From Pseudomonadota bacterium (GTDB taxonomy: Bacteria; SZUA-182; DTGQ01), in assembly GCA_030605265.1 (NCBI GenBank), contig JAUWIR010000338.1, positions 1 through 5,510 on the forward strand: a DNA stretch of 5,510 nt. The letters run 5' to 3'. The notes beneath the pieces were generated by a model. That model searched no databases. It had not been told where the DNA came from and saw only the letters and a program-made list of their open reading frames with translations. Below, piece after piece: positions 1-5,495 of this stretch; positions within the stretch are counted from its first letter, which is position 1; each line of letters opens with the position of its first letter. The position numbers and the translations under genes were made by a program.

Positions 1-99
1 ATATAACCTTTGAATATCGGTGTATGAATAAAAATTGAATCCACCGGATTTTGCGATAACCACTTGTAATAATAAGCAAAAAAGGGAAAATATAACCTT
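1..99. repeat. 10-bp direct repeat at the truncation point of the ABC ATPase fragment
   Basis: ATATAACCTT occurs at 1-10 and again at 90-99. The second copy includes two of the three bases of the stop codon that ends the minus-strand ABC ATPase fragment (98-100). The 79 bases between the copies hold no recognisable gene: all three minus-strand frames are open but none matches the missing ATPase. The position suggests a rearrangement or insertion scar. A chance repeat in AT-rich DNA is also possible, and the left copy lies on the window edge so its extent is unknown. Confidence 0.4.
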
Positions 100-352
100 A
101 TTTCACCACACCAATTACGGTTGACCCTAATTTATTTGGATCGTGAAAGGGGATAACTTCACCGTCACAGATGATTTTGCCTCCTGAGGGGATGTCCAAG
201 CCGCCAAGTAGATTAAGCAGGGTAGTCTTCCCGCACCCTGAAGAACCTAAAATGGTGATTAATCCGGAAGGAAGGGAAATATTCAAATTGCAAAGGACCG
301 GCACCTCAATTTTGGAATAGTAAGATTTTGATAGATTTTCTATATTAATCAT
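98..352 (-). pseudogene. ABC transporter ATP-binding protein, N-terminal fragment
   Basis: The 84-residue frame starts MINIENLSKSYY and has the usual N-terminal layout of an ABC ATPase: a beta-strand region with an aromatic A-loop-like Tyr pair (11-12), then a Walker A P-loop GSSGCGKTT at residues 36-44 followed by LLNLLGGLD. This resembles the LolD/MacB/FtsE-type exporter ATPases, where the P-loop is followed by N-x-L-G-x-L-D. The frame stops at residue 84, just before the expected Q-loop (V-F-Q after I-G-V-V). The Q-loop, LSGGQ signature, Walker B, D-loop and H-switch are therefore all missing, against a usual length of about 220-230 residues. No match to the missing part is seen in any frame between 1 and 97. 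It cannot hydrolyse ATP as it stands, so it is most likely a decayed gene. A frameshift beyond the left window edge cannot be fully excluded. No clear Shine-Dalgarno precedes its ATG. Confidence 0.8.
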
Positions 353-492
353 ACAGTTAATCAGGTAAAATAGTATTTTAAAATTTGGACTGATAAATTG
401 TTAGTATATCTTTAATAAATTTGATAAAATATTTCTACAAAACCTTCTATCGTCTAAAAAAGAAAAAAATAGTGAATTATGAAAAATTTAAT

Positions 493-499
493 GAGGGGG
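493..499 (+). promoter_or_regulatory. Ribosome binding site that fixes the SagB-like start at 508
   Basis: GAGGGGG lies 8 bases before the ATG at 508-510. The reading frame is open further upstream to a TTG at 421, but that codon has no such site before it, and the extra 29 residues are lysine- and aromatic-rich with no family resemblance. Starting at 508 also places a hydrophobic segment at the very N-terminus, as expected for a signal or anchor sequence. Confidence 0.75.
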
Positions 500-507
500 A
501 AAAAGAC

Positions 508-1281
508 ATGAAGATGATCTCTATAGTTCTTTTTTTAAGTATGCTGCTTTTGATAATGTATCTGGTTTTGCCTTCTTTCTCTGGCGATCCGGGGACTGCA
601 ATCTCCGGCGCCCCGAATATTTACTGCATGGCCGGGTCTGACAATAGCATATTTCAAAAAAAAAGAAAAAAAAGTGAAATACCTCTTCCCTTACCAAAAT
701 ATAGAGGATCACTAACAGTTGAGGAGGCTATTAAAAAAAGAAGGACCATAAGAAATTTTTCATCCGCTGTTTCTCTCAATCAGCAGATGGTGTCACAAAT
801 CTTATGGGCGGCACAAGGTATTACTGAAAAAGGAGGAGATAAACGTTCTATTGCCTCGGCCGGGGCACTTTACCCTTTGGACGTTTATGTACTTGTGGGA
901 AATAAGGGAGTGGATGGTCTTGCGGCAGGCCTCTATCATTATCACCCCTCGGAAAATAAAATACAATTGTGTATTCAAGGGGACCTGCGTAAAAAAGTGG
1001 CTGAAGCAGCCCTCAGCCAAACCTGGATTGCCCATGCTCCTATAATAATCATCATTACAGCAGAATATACTCGAACAACGAAAAAATATGAGGAAAGAGG
1101 AAGGCGATATGTTCATATGGAAGTTGGACATGCCGGGCAAAATATTTTTTTACAAGCAGAGGCTTTAGGTCTTAATGCCGGTATAGTGGGCGCATTCCAG
1201 GACGAAAATCTTAAAGAAACCTTAAAACTTCCTCTAAGCTATGATCCTTTGCTAATCATGCCGGTTGGGGCTGGAAATTAA
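508..1281 (+). CDS. SagB-type nitroreductase-fold oxidoreductase with N-terminal membrane anchor or signal
   Basis: The 257-residue product begins with MKM and a hydrophobic stretch at about residues 4-23, then a short linker and a nitroreductase-fold domain. Family signatures are RRTIRNF (78-84, FMN phosphate binding in this fold), SAGALYP (117-123), GLYHYHP (141-147), a long helix with GHAGQNIFLQAEALGL (207-222) and the terminal PVGAGN (252-257). This combination is typical of SagB-type FMN dehydrogenases, which in thiazole/oxazole-modified microcin pathways oxidise azolines to azoles. Here no cyclodehydratase or precursor peptide lies nearby, so it belongs to the stand-alone group whose substrate is unknown. 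The leader suggests that the flavin domain lies outside the membrane or is tethered to it. Cys41 sits in IYCMAGS, not in a convincing lipobox. The flanking genes are a broken ABC ATPase on the other strand and a non-coding region, so no operon partner is visible. The family call is firm; the substrate and exact topology are not. Confidence 0.85.
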   Translation: MKMISIVLFLSMLLLIMYLVLPSFSGDPGTAISGAPNIYCMAGSDNSIFQKKRKKSEIPLPLPKYRGSLTVEEAIKKRRTIRNFSSAVSLNQQMVSQILWAAQGITEKGGDKRSIASAGALYPLDVYVLVGNKGVDGLAAGLYHYHPSENKIQLCIQGDLRKKVAEAALSQTWIAHAPIIIIITAEYTRTTKKYEERGRRYVHMEVGHAGQNIFLQAEALGLNAGIVGAFQDENLKETLKLPLSYDPLLIMPVGAGN

Positions 1282-1291
1282 AAATATAAGA

Positions 1292-1322
1292 CTTCGTGCC
1301 TTTGTGCTTTGTGTCTTAGTGG
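1292..1322. repeat. Short tandem CTTnGTG repeat array
   Basis: Four degenerate units follow one another: CTTCGTGC (1292-1299), CTTTGTG (1300-1306), CTTTGTGT (1307-1314) and CTTAGTGG (1315-1322). The array lies between the end of the SagB-like gene and the minus-strand remnant that ends at 1342. Similar runs of CTTTGTG/CTTTGCG octamers are, from general knowledge, dispersed between genes in many unrelated bacterial genomes. Their function is not known to me. No hairpin or T-run makes this a terminator. Confidence 0.55.
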
Positions 1323-1341
1323 CCTAATAAAAAACATTATT

Positions 1342-1548
1342 TTATTTTTTAGCATAGAAAGTTTTTAATACTTCATCCAGCCCCAACTCTACCAATCTCT
1401 CTTTCAGCGGCTTGGCTGTTTTCGGGTCGAAACCCATGGCTTTAAAATAATTTTTCTTGGCCTCTTCAATGGGTATATTATTTAAAAATAAAACATTGAG
1501 ATAATGTAAGGAAAAATTTACACTTACTTTATAATTGTGCAGAAACAT
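1342..1548 (-). pseudogene. C-terminal remnant resembling aldehyde ferredoxin oxidoreductase
   Basis: The 68-codon frame has a recognisable part only in its last 43 or so residues (about 1473 down to 1345), which include EAKKNYFKAMGFDPKTAKP and LKERLVELGLDEVLKTF. This resembles the extreme C-terminus of tungsten-dependent aldehyde ferredoxin oxidoreductases, which typically reads Y-Y-x-x-R-G-W-D ... G-x-P-T-x-x-x-L-x-x-L-G-L. The first 25 residues (1548-1474) show no similarity, and no further enzyme sequence is seen upstream on this strand. Family members have about 600 residues and bind a tungsten bis-pterin cofactor and a 4Fe-4S cluster through residues that are all absent here. It is most simply the tail left by a deletion. 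Identification rests on a short stretch recalled from memory and is moderate; a small unrelated ORF is the alternative. Confidence 0.55.
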
Positions 1549-1593
1549 TTACAAACCAATACCTACCAAATTATTTAAACCCAATAAATTTAA

Positions 1594-1728
1594 GGGATTA
1601 GGGATTCATGTTGTGCGAAAATTACAAAAGATGGATTTTCTGAAATTGAGGCAAAAATTCCTTTGATGATAAACCTGATTACAGAAGAGATACACAAGGT
1701 CCTTAGTTTGGATGTTCTTGAAACATAA
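1594..1728 (+). pseudogene. Unassigned ORF remnant upstream of hypA
   Basis: Between stop codons at 1591 and 1726 runs a 44-codon frame with protein-like composition: a cysteine pair near its start (DSCCAKITKDGFSEIEAK) and an amphipathic helical tail (MINLITEEIHKVLSLDVLE). It has no usable start codon except an internal ATG at 1666, so it looks like the 3' end of a lost gene rather than an intact one. I do not recognise the family. Its last codons overlap the -35 element of the hypA promoter (1718-1723), so the hyp operon may have been placed behind, or evolved its promoter from, the end of an older gene. A non-coding chance frame is a real alternative. Confidence 0.35.
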
Positions 1729-1746
1729 AGAAAATTAAAGTATACT
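1718..1746 (+). promoter_or_regulatory. Sigma-70/SigA-type promoter for the hyp operon
   Basis: TTGAAA (1718-1723, five of six against TTGACA) and TATACT (1741-1746, five of six against TATAAT) are separated by exactly 17 bases. Transcription would start near 1753, leaving a 5' leader of about 48 bases before the hypA GTG at 1801. The leader contains GGAG and GAGAGGGAAG purine runs and an AAAAAAGGG (1785-1793) seven bases before the start codon. No strong operator-like palindrome is seen over the promoter. Confidence 0.65.
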
Positions 1747-1800
1747 GGAGAAAATGAGAGGGAAGAAAAAAAACCTTGTTTAACAAAAAAGGGTACTATT

Positions 1801-2142
1801 GTGCATGAATTATCAATGATGCAAGAGGTTATTAAAATATTAGAAGAACAGGTCAAAACGAATAAGGTAAAAAAAGTTCATAAGGTGAATTTGAAAGTAG
1901 GAAAATTAATGTCAGTAGTTCCCTCATCACTCATTTTTTGTTTTGAAATTTTAGCTAAAGATACCCTTATGGAAGGGGCTACACTTGATATTGAGGAAGT
2001 CCCGGTTAAGTGCTTGTGTCAAGACTGCGGAACAGAATTTATTGTTGAGTCCTTCATATTCTTGTGTCCTCAATGCCGGGGGACAAACCTAAAACAATTA
2101 TCCGGTAATGAATTTATGGTCCATAACATGGAGGTGGATTAA
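1801..2142 (+). CDS. hypA: HypA, hydrogenase nickel incorporation protein
   Basis: HypA is the nickel metallochaperone that works with HypB to insert nickel into the large subunit of [NiFe] hydrogenases. The 113-residue length is normal for the family. The N-terminus MHELS carries His2 and Glu3, the conserved nickel-binding end, which requires the GTG at 1801 as start; AAAAAAGGG at 1785-1793 is the likely ribosome site. The structural zinc site is formed by two CxxC pairs, Cys73/Cys76 (CLCQDCG) and Cys89/Cys92 (CPQC); Cys71 is an extra cysteine next to the first pair. The gene begins about 48 bases after a good promoter and is followed without any gap by hypB, whose Shine-Dalgarno lies inside the last hypA codons, so the two partner proteins are translationally coupled. 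The family call is secure. Confidence 0.97.
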   Translation: MHELSMMQEVIKILEEQVKTNKVKKVHKVNLKVGKLMSVVPSSLIFCFEILAKDTLMEGATLDIEEVPVKCLCQDCGTEFIVESFIFLCPQCRGTNLKQLSGNEFMVHNMEVD

Positions 2143-2811
2143 GTGGAAATAAAAGTCTTATCCAATATCCTCAAAGCCAATCAGGCTATAGCTGCAGAGA
2201 ATCAGCAACTATTCCAAAAAAATCAACTTCTGGCGCTTAATCTCATCAGCTCTCCCGGTTCAGGGAAAACATCGATTCTGGAAAAAACCATTGAATTGTT
2301 AAATTCCACTATCCGATTAGGGATAATTGAGGGTGATCTTCAAACCAGTAAAGACGCTGAAAGAATCAATGTCTTCGGCATCCCTGTTGTTCAGATAAAC
2401 ACGGAAGGGGGATGTCATTTGGATGCTAATATGATTAAAATGGCCCTTCCCGGTCTTCCATTACCGGAAATGGATTGCCTGATTATTGAGAATGTGGGAA
2501 ATCTGGTATGTCCGGCAAGTTATTTTTTAGGCGAAGATAGTAAGATTGTTGTCCTTAGTGTTACTGAAGGAGATGATAAACCAAGTAAGTATCCTATAAT
2601 CTTCAGGGAAAGCCAAATACTGCTTATTAATAAAATCGATCTCCTTCCCTTTACTAATTTCAATTTGGACATAGCCAAGGAAGATGCTTTGCAAATTAAC
2701 CCGGACTTAAAAATTTTTGAAATTTCTTGTAAAAATGGTCAAGGATTTGAAGACTGGACTACTTGGCTGGCAAAAAAGGTTAACAAAAAAAATGATTCCT
2801 TCCATTACTGA
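2143..2811 (+). CDS. hypB: HypB, GTPase for hydrogenase nickel insertion
   Basis: HypB is the SIMIBI-class GTPase that drives nickel delivery with HypA. The 222-residue product has P-loop SSPGSGKT (36-43), EGDLQTSKDAERI (63-75), the nickel/zinc site residues Cys91-His92 in GGCHLDA plus Cys123 in NLVCPA, IENVGN (115-120) and the guanine-specificity motif NKID (163-166). The N-terminus lacks both the histidine-rich stretch and the CxxCGC high-affinity nickel motif found in some homologues, so it is the short form, which probably depends on HypA or other chaperones for nickel. GTG at 2143 is the start: it directly follows the hypA TAA, and GGAGGTGG (2130-2137) is well placed. The 3' end overlaps hypF by 20 bases. 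All key residues are present and the call is secure. Confidence 0.97.
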   Translation: MEIKVLSNILKANQAIAAENQQLFQKNQLLALNLISSPGSGKTSILEKTIELLNSTIRLGIIEGDLQTSKDAERINVFGIPVVQINTEGGCHLDANMIKMALPGLPLPEMDCLIIENVGNLVCPASYFLGEDSKIVVLSVTEGDDKPSKYPIIFRESQILLINKIDLLPFTNFNLDIAKEDALQINPDLKIFEISCKNGQGFEDWTTWLAKKVNKKNDSFHY

Positions 2812-5134
2812 AGGAATTACCCGTGCAAAGATATTTGTTTACGGCGTTGTGCAGGGGGTTGGATTTCGGCCTTTTGTCGATCGTTTTGCTCAGGAAAACC
2901 ATCTGACTGGCTGGGTTTTAAACTCTTCCTCAGGTGTGGAAATTGAAGTTGAGGGAGAAAAAAGTGATCTGGAGCTTTTCATTAAAGGATTTGCTCAAGC
3001 CGCCCCTCCCCTATCCCTGATCACTCACATGGAGGTTTCCTATCTGCCTCCGATTGGCCATACATCTTTTATTATAAAAAAAAGTATCATCAAAAAAAAT
3101 AATTTCACCCTTATCTCACCTGATGTTGCCGTCTGCCGGGAATGCCTCGAAGAGCTTTATGATCCTCATAATCGCCGCTATCATTACCCTTTTATTAACT
3201 GCACTAATTGCGGCCCCCGTTATACTATCATTAAGGACATCCCTTATGACCGTCAGAATACCACCATGGAAAAATTTACTATGTGCTCGGCTTGCGCCAA
3301 AGAATACTCTGATACAAATAATCGAAGATTTCATGCACAACCCATTGCCTGTTGGGATTGCGGCCCCAAAATATGGCTTGAGGATCTAGAGAAAAAAATT
3401 AAAGTTACCGATCCAATAAAAAGAGTCAATGAACTATTGGCTCAAGGAAAGATCATAGCCATTAAAGGATTGGGGGGCTTTCACTTGGTTTGTGACGGGC
3501 AAAATGAAAAGGCCGTACAGAATTTACGAGAAAAAAAAATTCGGGAAGAAAAACCCTTTGCCCTCATGGTAAAAAACCTCCAGGACATTCAAACCTTTTG
3601 TTTTGTCTCAAAAGAAGAAGAGGCCAGCCTCAGCTCTCCGAAAAGCCCGATCGTTCTTCTCAAGAAAAAAAACCCTTCCCTCATTGCCCCTTCTGTTGCT
3701 CCTAAAAGCCGACATTTTGGCGTTATGCTGCCCTATACTCCACTGCATTCCCTGATCATGGAAGGCCACTTTGCTCTGGTGATGACCAGCGGCAATATCA
3801 GCCATGAACCGATTGTCATTTCAAATAAAGAAGCCGGTCAAAAGCTAAAAGGAATAGCGGATTTCTTTCTTTTTCATAACCGAAAGATTTATACACGCAG
3901 TGACGATTCCGTTGTCTTTGTGAATCAAGGAAAAGAAAGCCTTCTTCGAAGGTCCCGAGGATATTGTCCCTTACCCATACATTTAAGTTTTCCTTGTAGT
4001 GAAATTTTAGCTTGCGGCGCAGAGTTAAAGAATACCATCTGCTTGAGCAGAGAAAAGAATGCTTTTGTTAGTCAATACATTGGAGACCTTGAAAATTTAG
4101 AAACCTTTCGCTTTTTTGAGCACACTGTCAAAAAAATGAAAAGGGTCCTTAAGGTCAATCCCCAAATCATTGCCTATGATATGCACCCTGATTATTTTAG
4201 CACAAAATTTGCTAAAGAAGCTCCCGGTTTTACCAGGCGCATTCCCGTCCAACATCATCATGCGCATATTGCCGGCTGTATGGCTGAAAATAATTTATCC
4301 GGCAAAGTTATCGGCATCTCCTGGGACGGCACTGGGTATGGCCCGGATGACTGTGTTTGGGGAGGAGAATTTCTTATTGCAGATTACAGTTCCTTTGAAC
4401 GGATAGCCCATTTTTGCTATCTCCCCTTACCTGGCGGACATATGGCCATTAAGGAACCTTATCGCATGGCTTTAGTTTATCTTATGGAGGCTTTCGGAGA
4501 CAAGGTCTTAAAGCAAAAAATCGCTTTTTTTCACCAGATCGATAAGAAGACAATCTGGGCTATTCAAGAAACCATTACCAAAAGGATCAATTCACCTCTT
4601 ACCTCAAGCGCAGGGAGGCTTTTTGAATCAGTAGCCGCCATAGTGGGATTGAGAAATAAAAACAGTTATGAAGGGCAATCAGCCATTGAATTAGAATATC
4701 TGGCCTCTCTTGGCCAAGAGCAAAAAAAAGAAGTTCTCTATCCCTATCTAATAAGGGTAATCAATAAAAAATCAGAGCAAAGAGAATTCGAACAATCTTT
4801 CACCTATGAAATCGACGTGATTCCCATGATACGGCAAATCGTCATGGATGTGCAAAACGGCCTCCCCTCCCCTATTATGGCCTATCGTTTTCACTATACT
4901 ATGGCCATGATTTGTCTGGATATATGTATGAAAATTCGAAAAAGCCGTAAAATAAATACTGTTGCTTTAAGCGGTGGTGTTTTCCAAAACCGCCTCTTAA
5001 CTTCATTACTATTAGAAAAATTTAACCATGAGCATTTTAACTGCTTTATTCATCAAAGAGTGCCTGCTAATGATGGCGGGATATCATTAGGGCAGTTGGT
5101 AATTGCCAATGCAAAAACAGGAAATACATTATGA
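2792..5134 (+). CDS. hypF: HypF, carbamoyltransferase for the hydrogenase CN ligands
   Basis: HypF converts carbamoyl phosphate and ATP to a carbamoyl adenylate and transfers the carbamoyl group to the C-terminal cysteine of HypE, the first step toward the cyanide ligands of the [NiFe] centre. With the ATG at 2792 the product has 780 residues, normal for the family. In order: an acylphosphatase domain (about 12-95; VYGVVQGVGFRPF at 16-28), two zinc fingers with CxxC pairs 115/118 + 137/140 and 165/168 + 187/190, a YrdC-like domain (about 207-400; KGLGGFHLVCDG at 225-236, EEKPFALMVK at 252-261), and a Kae1-like domain with HHHAH (488-492), DGTGYGPDDCVWGGE (512-526), SSAGRLFESVAA (605-616), YEGQSAIELE (626-635) and LSGGVFQNRL (726-735). 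An ATG at 2717 is in frame but would overlap hypB by 95 bases and add no domain residues. The ribosome site before 2792 is weak (AAGG at 2776-2779), which suggests coupling to hypB. The 3' end overlaps the next gene by four bases. Confidence 0.96.
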   Translation: MIPSITEGITRAKIFVYGVVQGVGFRPFVDRFAQENHLTGWVLNSSSGVEIEVEGEKSDLELFIKGFAQAAPPLSLITHMEVSYLPPIGHTSFIIKKSIIKKNNFTLISPDVAVCRECLEELYDPHNRRYHYPFINCTNCGPRYTIIKDIPYDRQNTTMEKFTMCSACAKEYSDTNNRRFHAQPIACWDCGPKIWLEDLEKKIKVTDPIKRVNELLAQGKIIAIKGLGGFHLVCDGQNEKAVQNLREKKIREEKPFALMVKNLQDIQTFCFVSKEEEASLSSPKSPIVLLKKKNPSLIAPSVAPKSRHFGVMLPYTPLHSLIMEGHFALVMTSGNISHEPIVISNKEAGQKLKGIADFFLFHNRKIYTRSDDSVVFVNQGKESLLRRSRGYCPLPIHLSFPCSEILACGAELKNTICLSREKNAFVSQYIGDLENLETFRFFEHTVKKMKRVLKVNPQIIAYDMHPDYFSTKFAKEAPGFTRRIPVQHHHAHIAGCMAENNLSGKVIGISWDGTGYGPDDCVWGGEFLIADYSSFERIAHFCYLPLPGGHMAIKEPYRMALVYLMEAFGDKVLKQKIAFFHQIDKKTIWAIQETITKRINSPLTSSAGRLFESVAAIVGLRNKNSYEGQSAIELEYLASLGQEQKKEVLYPYLIRVINKKSEQREFEQSFTYEIDVIPMIRQIVMDVQNGLPSPIMAYRFHYTMAMICLDICMKIRKSRKINTVALSGGVFQNRLLTSLLLEKFNHEHFNCFIHQRVPANDGGISLGQLVIANAKTGNTL

Positions 5135-5292
5135 GCAAAAAAAAAATCATCGGTATTATTATTGGGGGGGCCGCAGGATTTGCTTTCGGATATTTTGGCA
5201 GATGTTTTGGTCCAAAGACCTGAGCTTTGTCGTCTAATCCCTGGTCAGGGATGATTTTAGGGGCAATAATCGGTTACCTTATAGCCCCATAA
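5131..5292 (+). CDS. Candidate small membrane selenoprotein read through an in-frame TGA
   Basis: ATG at 5131 overlaps the hypF stop in ATGA, with AGGA (5119-5122) eight bases upstream. The frame codes for MSKKKIIGIIIGGAAGF and a Gly-rich membrane segment (about 5-23), then GRCFGPKT, an in-frame TGA at codon 31 (5221-5223), then ALSSNPWSGM and a second hydrophobic segment, ILGAIIGYLIAP, to TAA. The total is 53 residues. The design of two Gly-rich membrane helices around a Cys-containing turn matches a common family of small proteins that I recall as DUF6132, whose turn reads like G-C-x-S-G-T-C-P-I-T-S-N-P. TGA aligns with the second cysteine of that motif. A SECIS-like hairpin follows at the correct distance. 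Cys25 and Sec31 could form a selenenylsulfide. The function is unknown; its place at the end of hypABF suggests a redox or metal-related role in an anaerobe. The alternative is a gene broken by a TGA mutation, but the precise Cys alignment plus the hairpin argue against it. Confidence 0.75.
5232..5255 (+). promoter_or_regulatory. Putative bacterial SECIS element (selenocysteine insertion)
   Basis: In the RNA, AUCCCU (5237-5242) pairs with AGGGAU (5247-5252) around the apical loop GGUC (5243-5246). A lower helix forms from GUC (5232-5234) with GAU (5253-5255), leaving U5235 and A5236 bulged on the 5' side. The loop begins 19 bases after the UGA. The E. coli fdhF SECIS, the best studied bacterial example, has a GGUC-containing apical loop 18 bases after its UGA and a bulged U in the stem; SelB recognises the loop G and U residues. 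The hairpin lies inside the coding frame, as bacterial SECIS elements must. It is not a terminator: no U-run follows. Confidence 0.7.
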
Positions 5293-5332
5293 GCCCCTGG
5301 GTGAAAGAAATGCCAGAGGCAAAAAAAAATTC

Positions 5333-5380
5333 GGGACCCTTCACTGGTTAATTCAGAGTGAACTCTGAACGGGGACCCTT
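5333..5380. repeat. Perfect palindrome flanked by GGGACCCTT direct repeats
   Basis: GGGACCCTT occurs at 5333-5341 and 5372-5380. Between the copies lies the perfect inverted repeat TTCAGAGT-GA-ACTCTGAA (5352-5369). No T-run follows the hairpin, so it is not a standard terminator. The layout resembles a REP/BIME-like or very small mobilised element placed after an operon, of the kind spread by Y1 (REP-associated) transposases. Only one copy is in the window, so dispersal cannot be tested here. Confidence 0.45.
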
Positions 5381-5415
5381 ATCCACACTATAAATGTTTA
5401 TCTGTTAAACTTGTT

Positions 5416-5495
5416 AATCAAAATTTTTGATTTTATCAATCTCTTGTGATAAACTTTCACTTCAATGTAATAAAAAAATTATCATACTATTATCA
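5416..5495. promoter_or_regulatory. Cluster of TTATCA half-sites and AT-rich inverted repeats
   Basis: TTATCA is found at 5433-5438, 5479-5484 and 5490-5495, and its complement TGATAA at 5447-5452. TTTATCA (5432-5438) and TGATAAA (5447-5453) form a 7-bp inverted repeat with an 8-base spacer. AATCAAAA (5416-5423) pairs with TTTTGATT (5425-5432). Together these could be operator sites upstream of a gene that begins beyond the window. The composition is very AT-rich, so some of these matches are expected by chance. Confidence 0.3.

Noticed and set aside
1..97. Continuation of the ABC ATPase or a secreted protein on the minus strand
   Set aside because: All three frames are open in this AT-rich stretch, so openness carries no information. 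None shows a Q-loop, and the hydrophobic stretch in one frame has no start codon.
421..507. TTG start at 421 for the SagB-like gene
   Set aside because: There is no ribosome site, the extra residues are Lys- and Tyr/Phe-rich, and a strong GAGGGGG precedes the ATG at 508.
802..1140. 112-codon minus-strand frame inside the SagB-like gene
   Set aside because: It is antisense to conserved nitroreductase-fold motifs and matches no family; a shadow. The same applies to the frames inside hypF at 3116-3340, 3123-3389, 3608-3805 and 4170-4406.
1326..1350. AATAAAA / TTTTATT stem followed by T-run as a terminator
   Set aside because: The stem is only A-T pairs with no G-C, too weak to call, and it overlaps the 3' end of the minus-strand remnant.
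1590..1856. 88-codon minus-strand frame across the hypA start
   Set aside because: It runs antisense through the hypA promoter and 5' end, has no ribosome site and shows Ser/Phe/Ile-rich shadow composition.
2717..2791. hypF start at the ATG at 2717
   Set aside because: It overlaps hypB by 95 bases and adds 25 residues before the acylphosphatase domain that are only hypB read in another frame. ATG at 2792 gives the usual length.
5131..5223. Ordinary 30-residue peptide ending at TGA
   Set aside because: It would leave one membrane helix and a cut turn, and would ignore the coherent downstream codons, the Cys alignment and the SECIS-like hairpin. It remains the fallback if the genome lacks selenocysteine genes.
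5293..5320. Hairpin GCCCCTGG / CCAGAGGC as a terminator of the hyp operon
   Set aside because: The stem has an internal mismatch and is followed on the plus strand by a run of nine A, not T. On the minus strand the T-run would precede the stem. It does not meet the rule for intrinsic termination in either direction.
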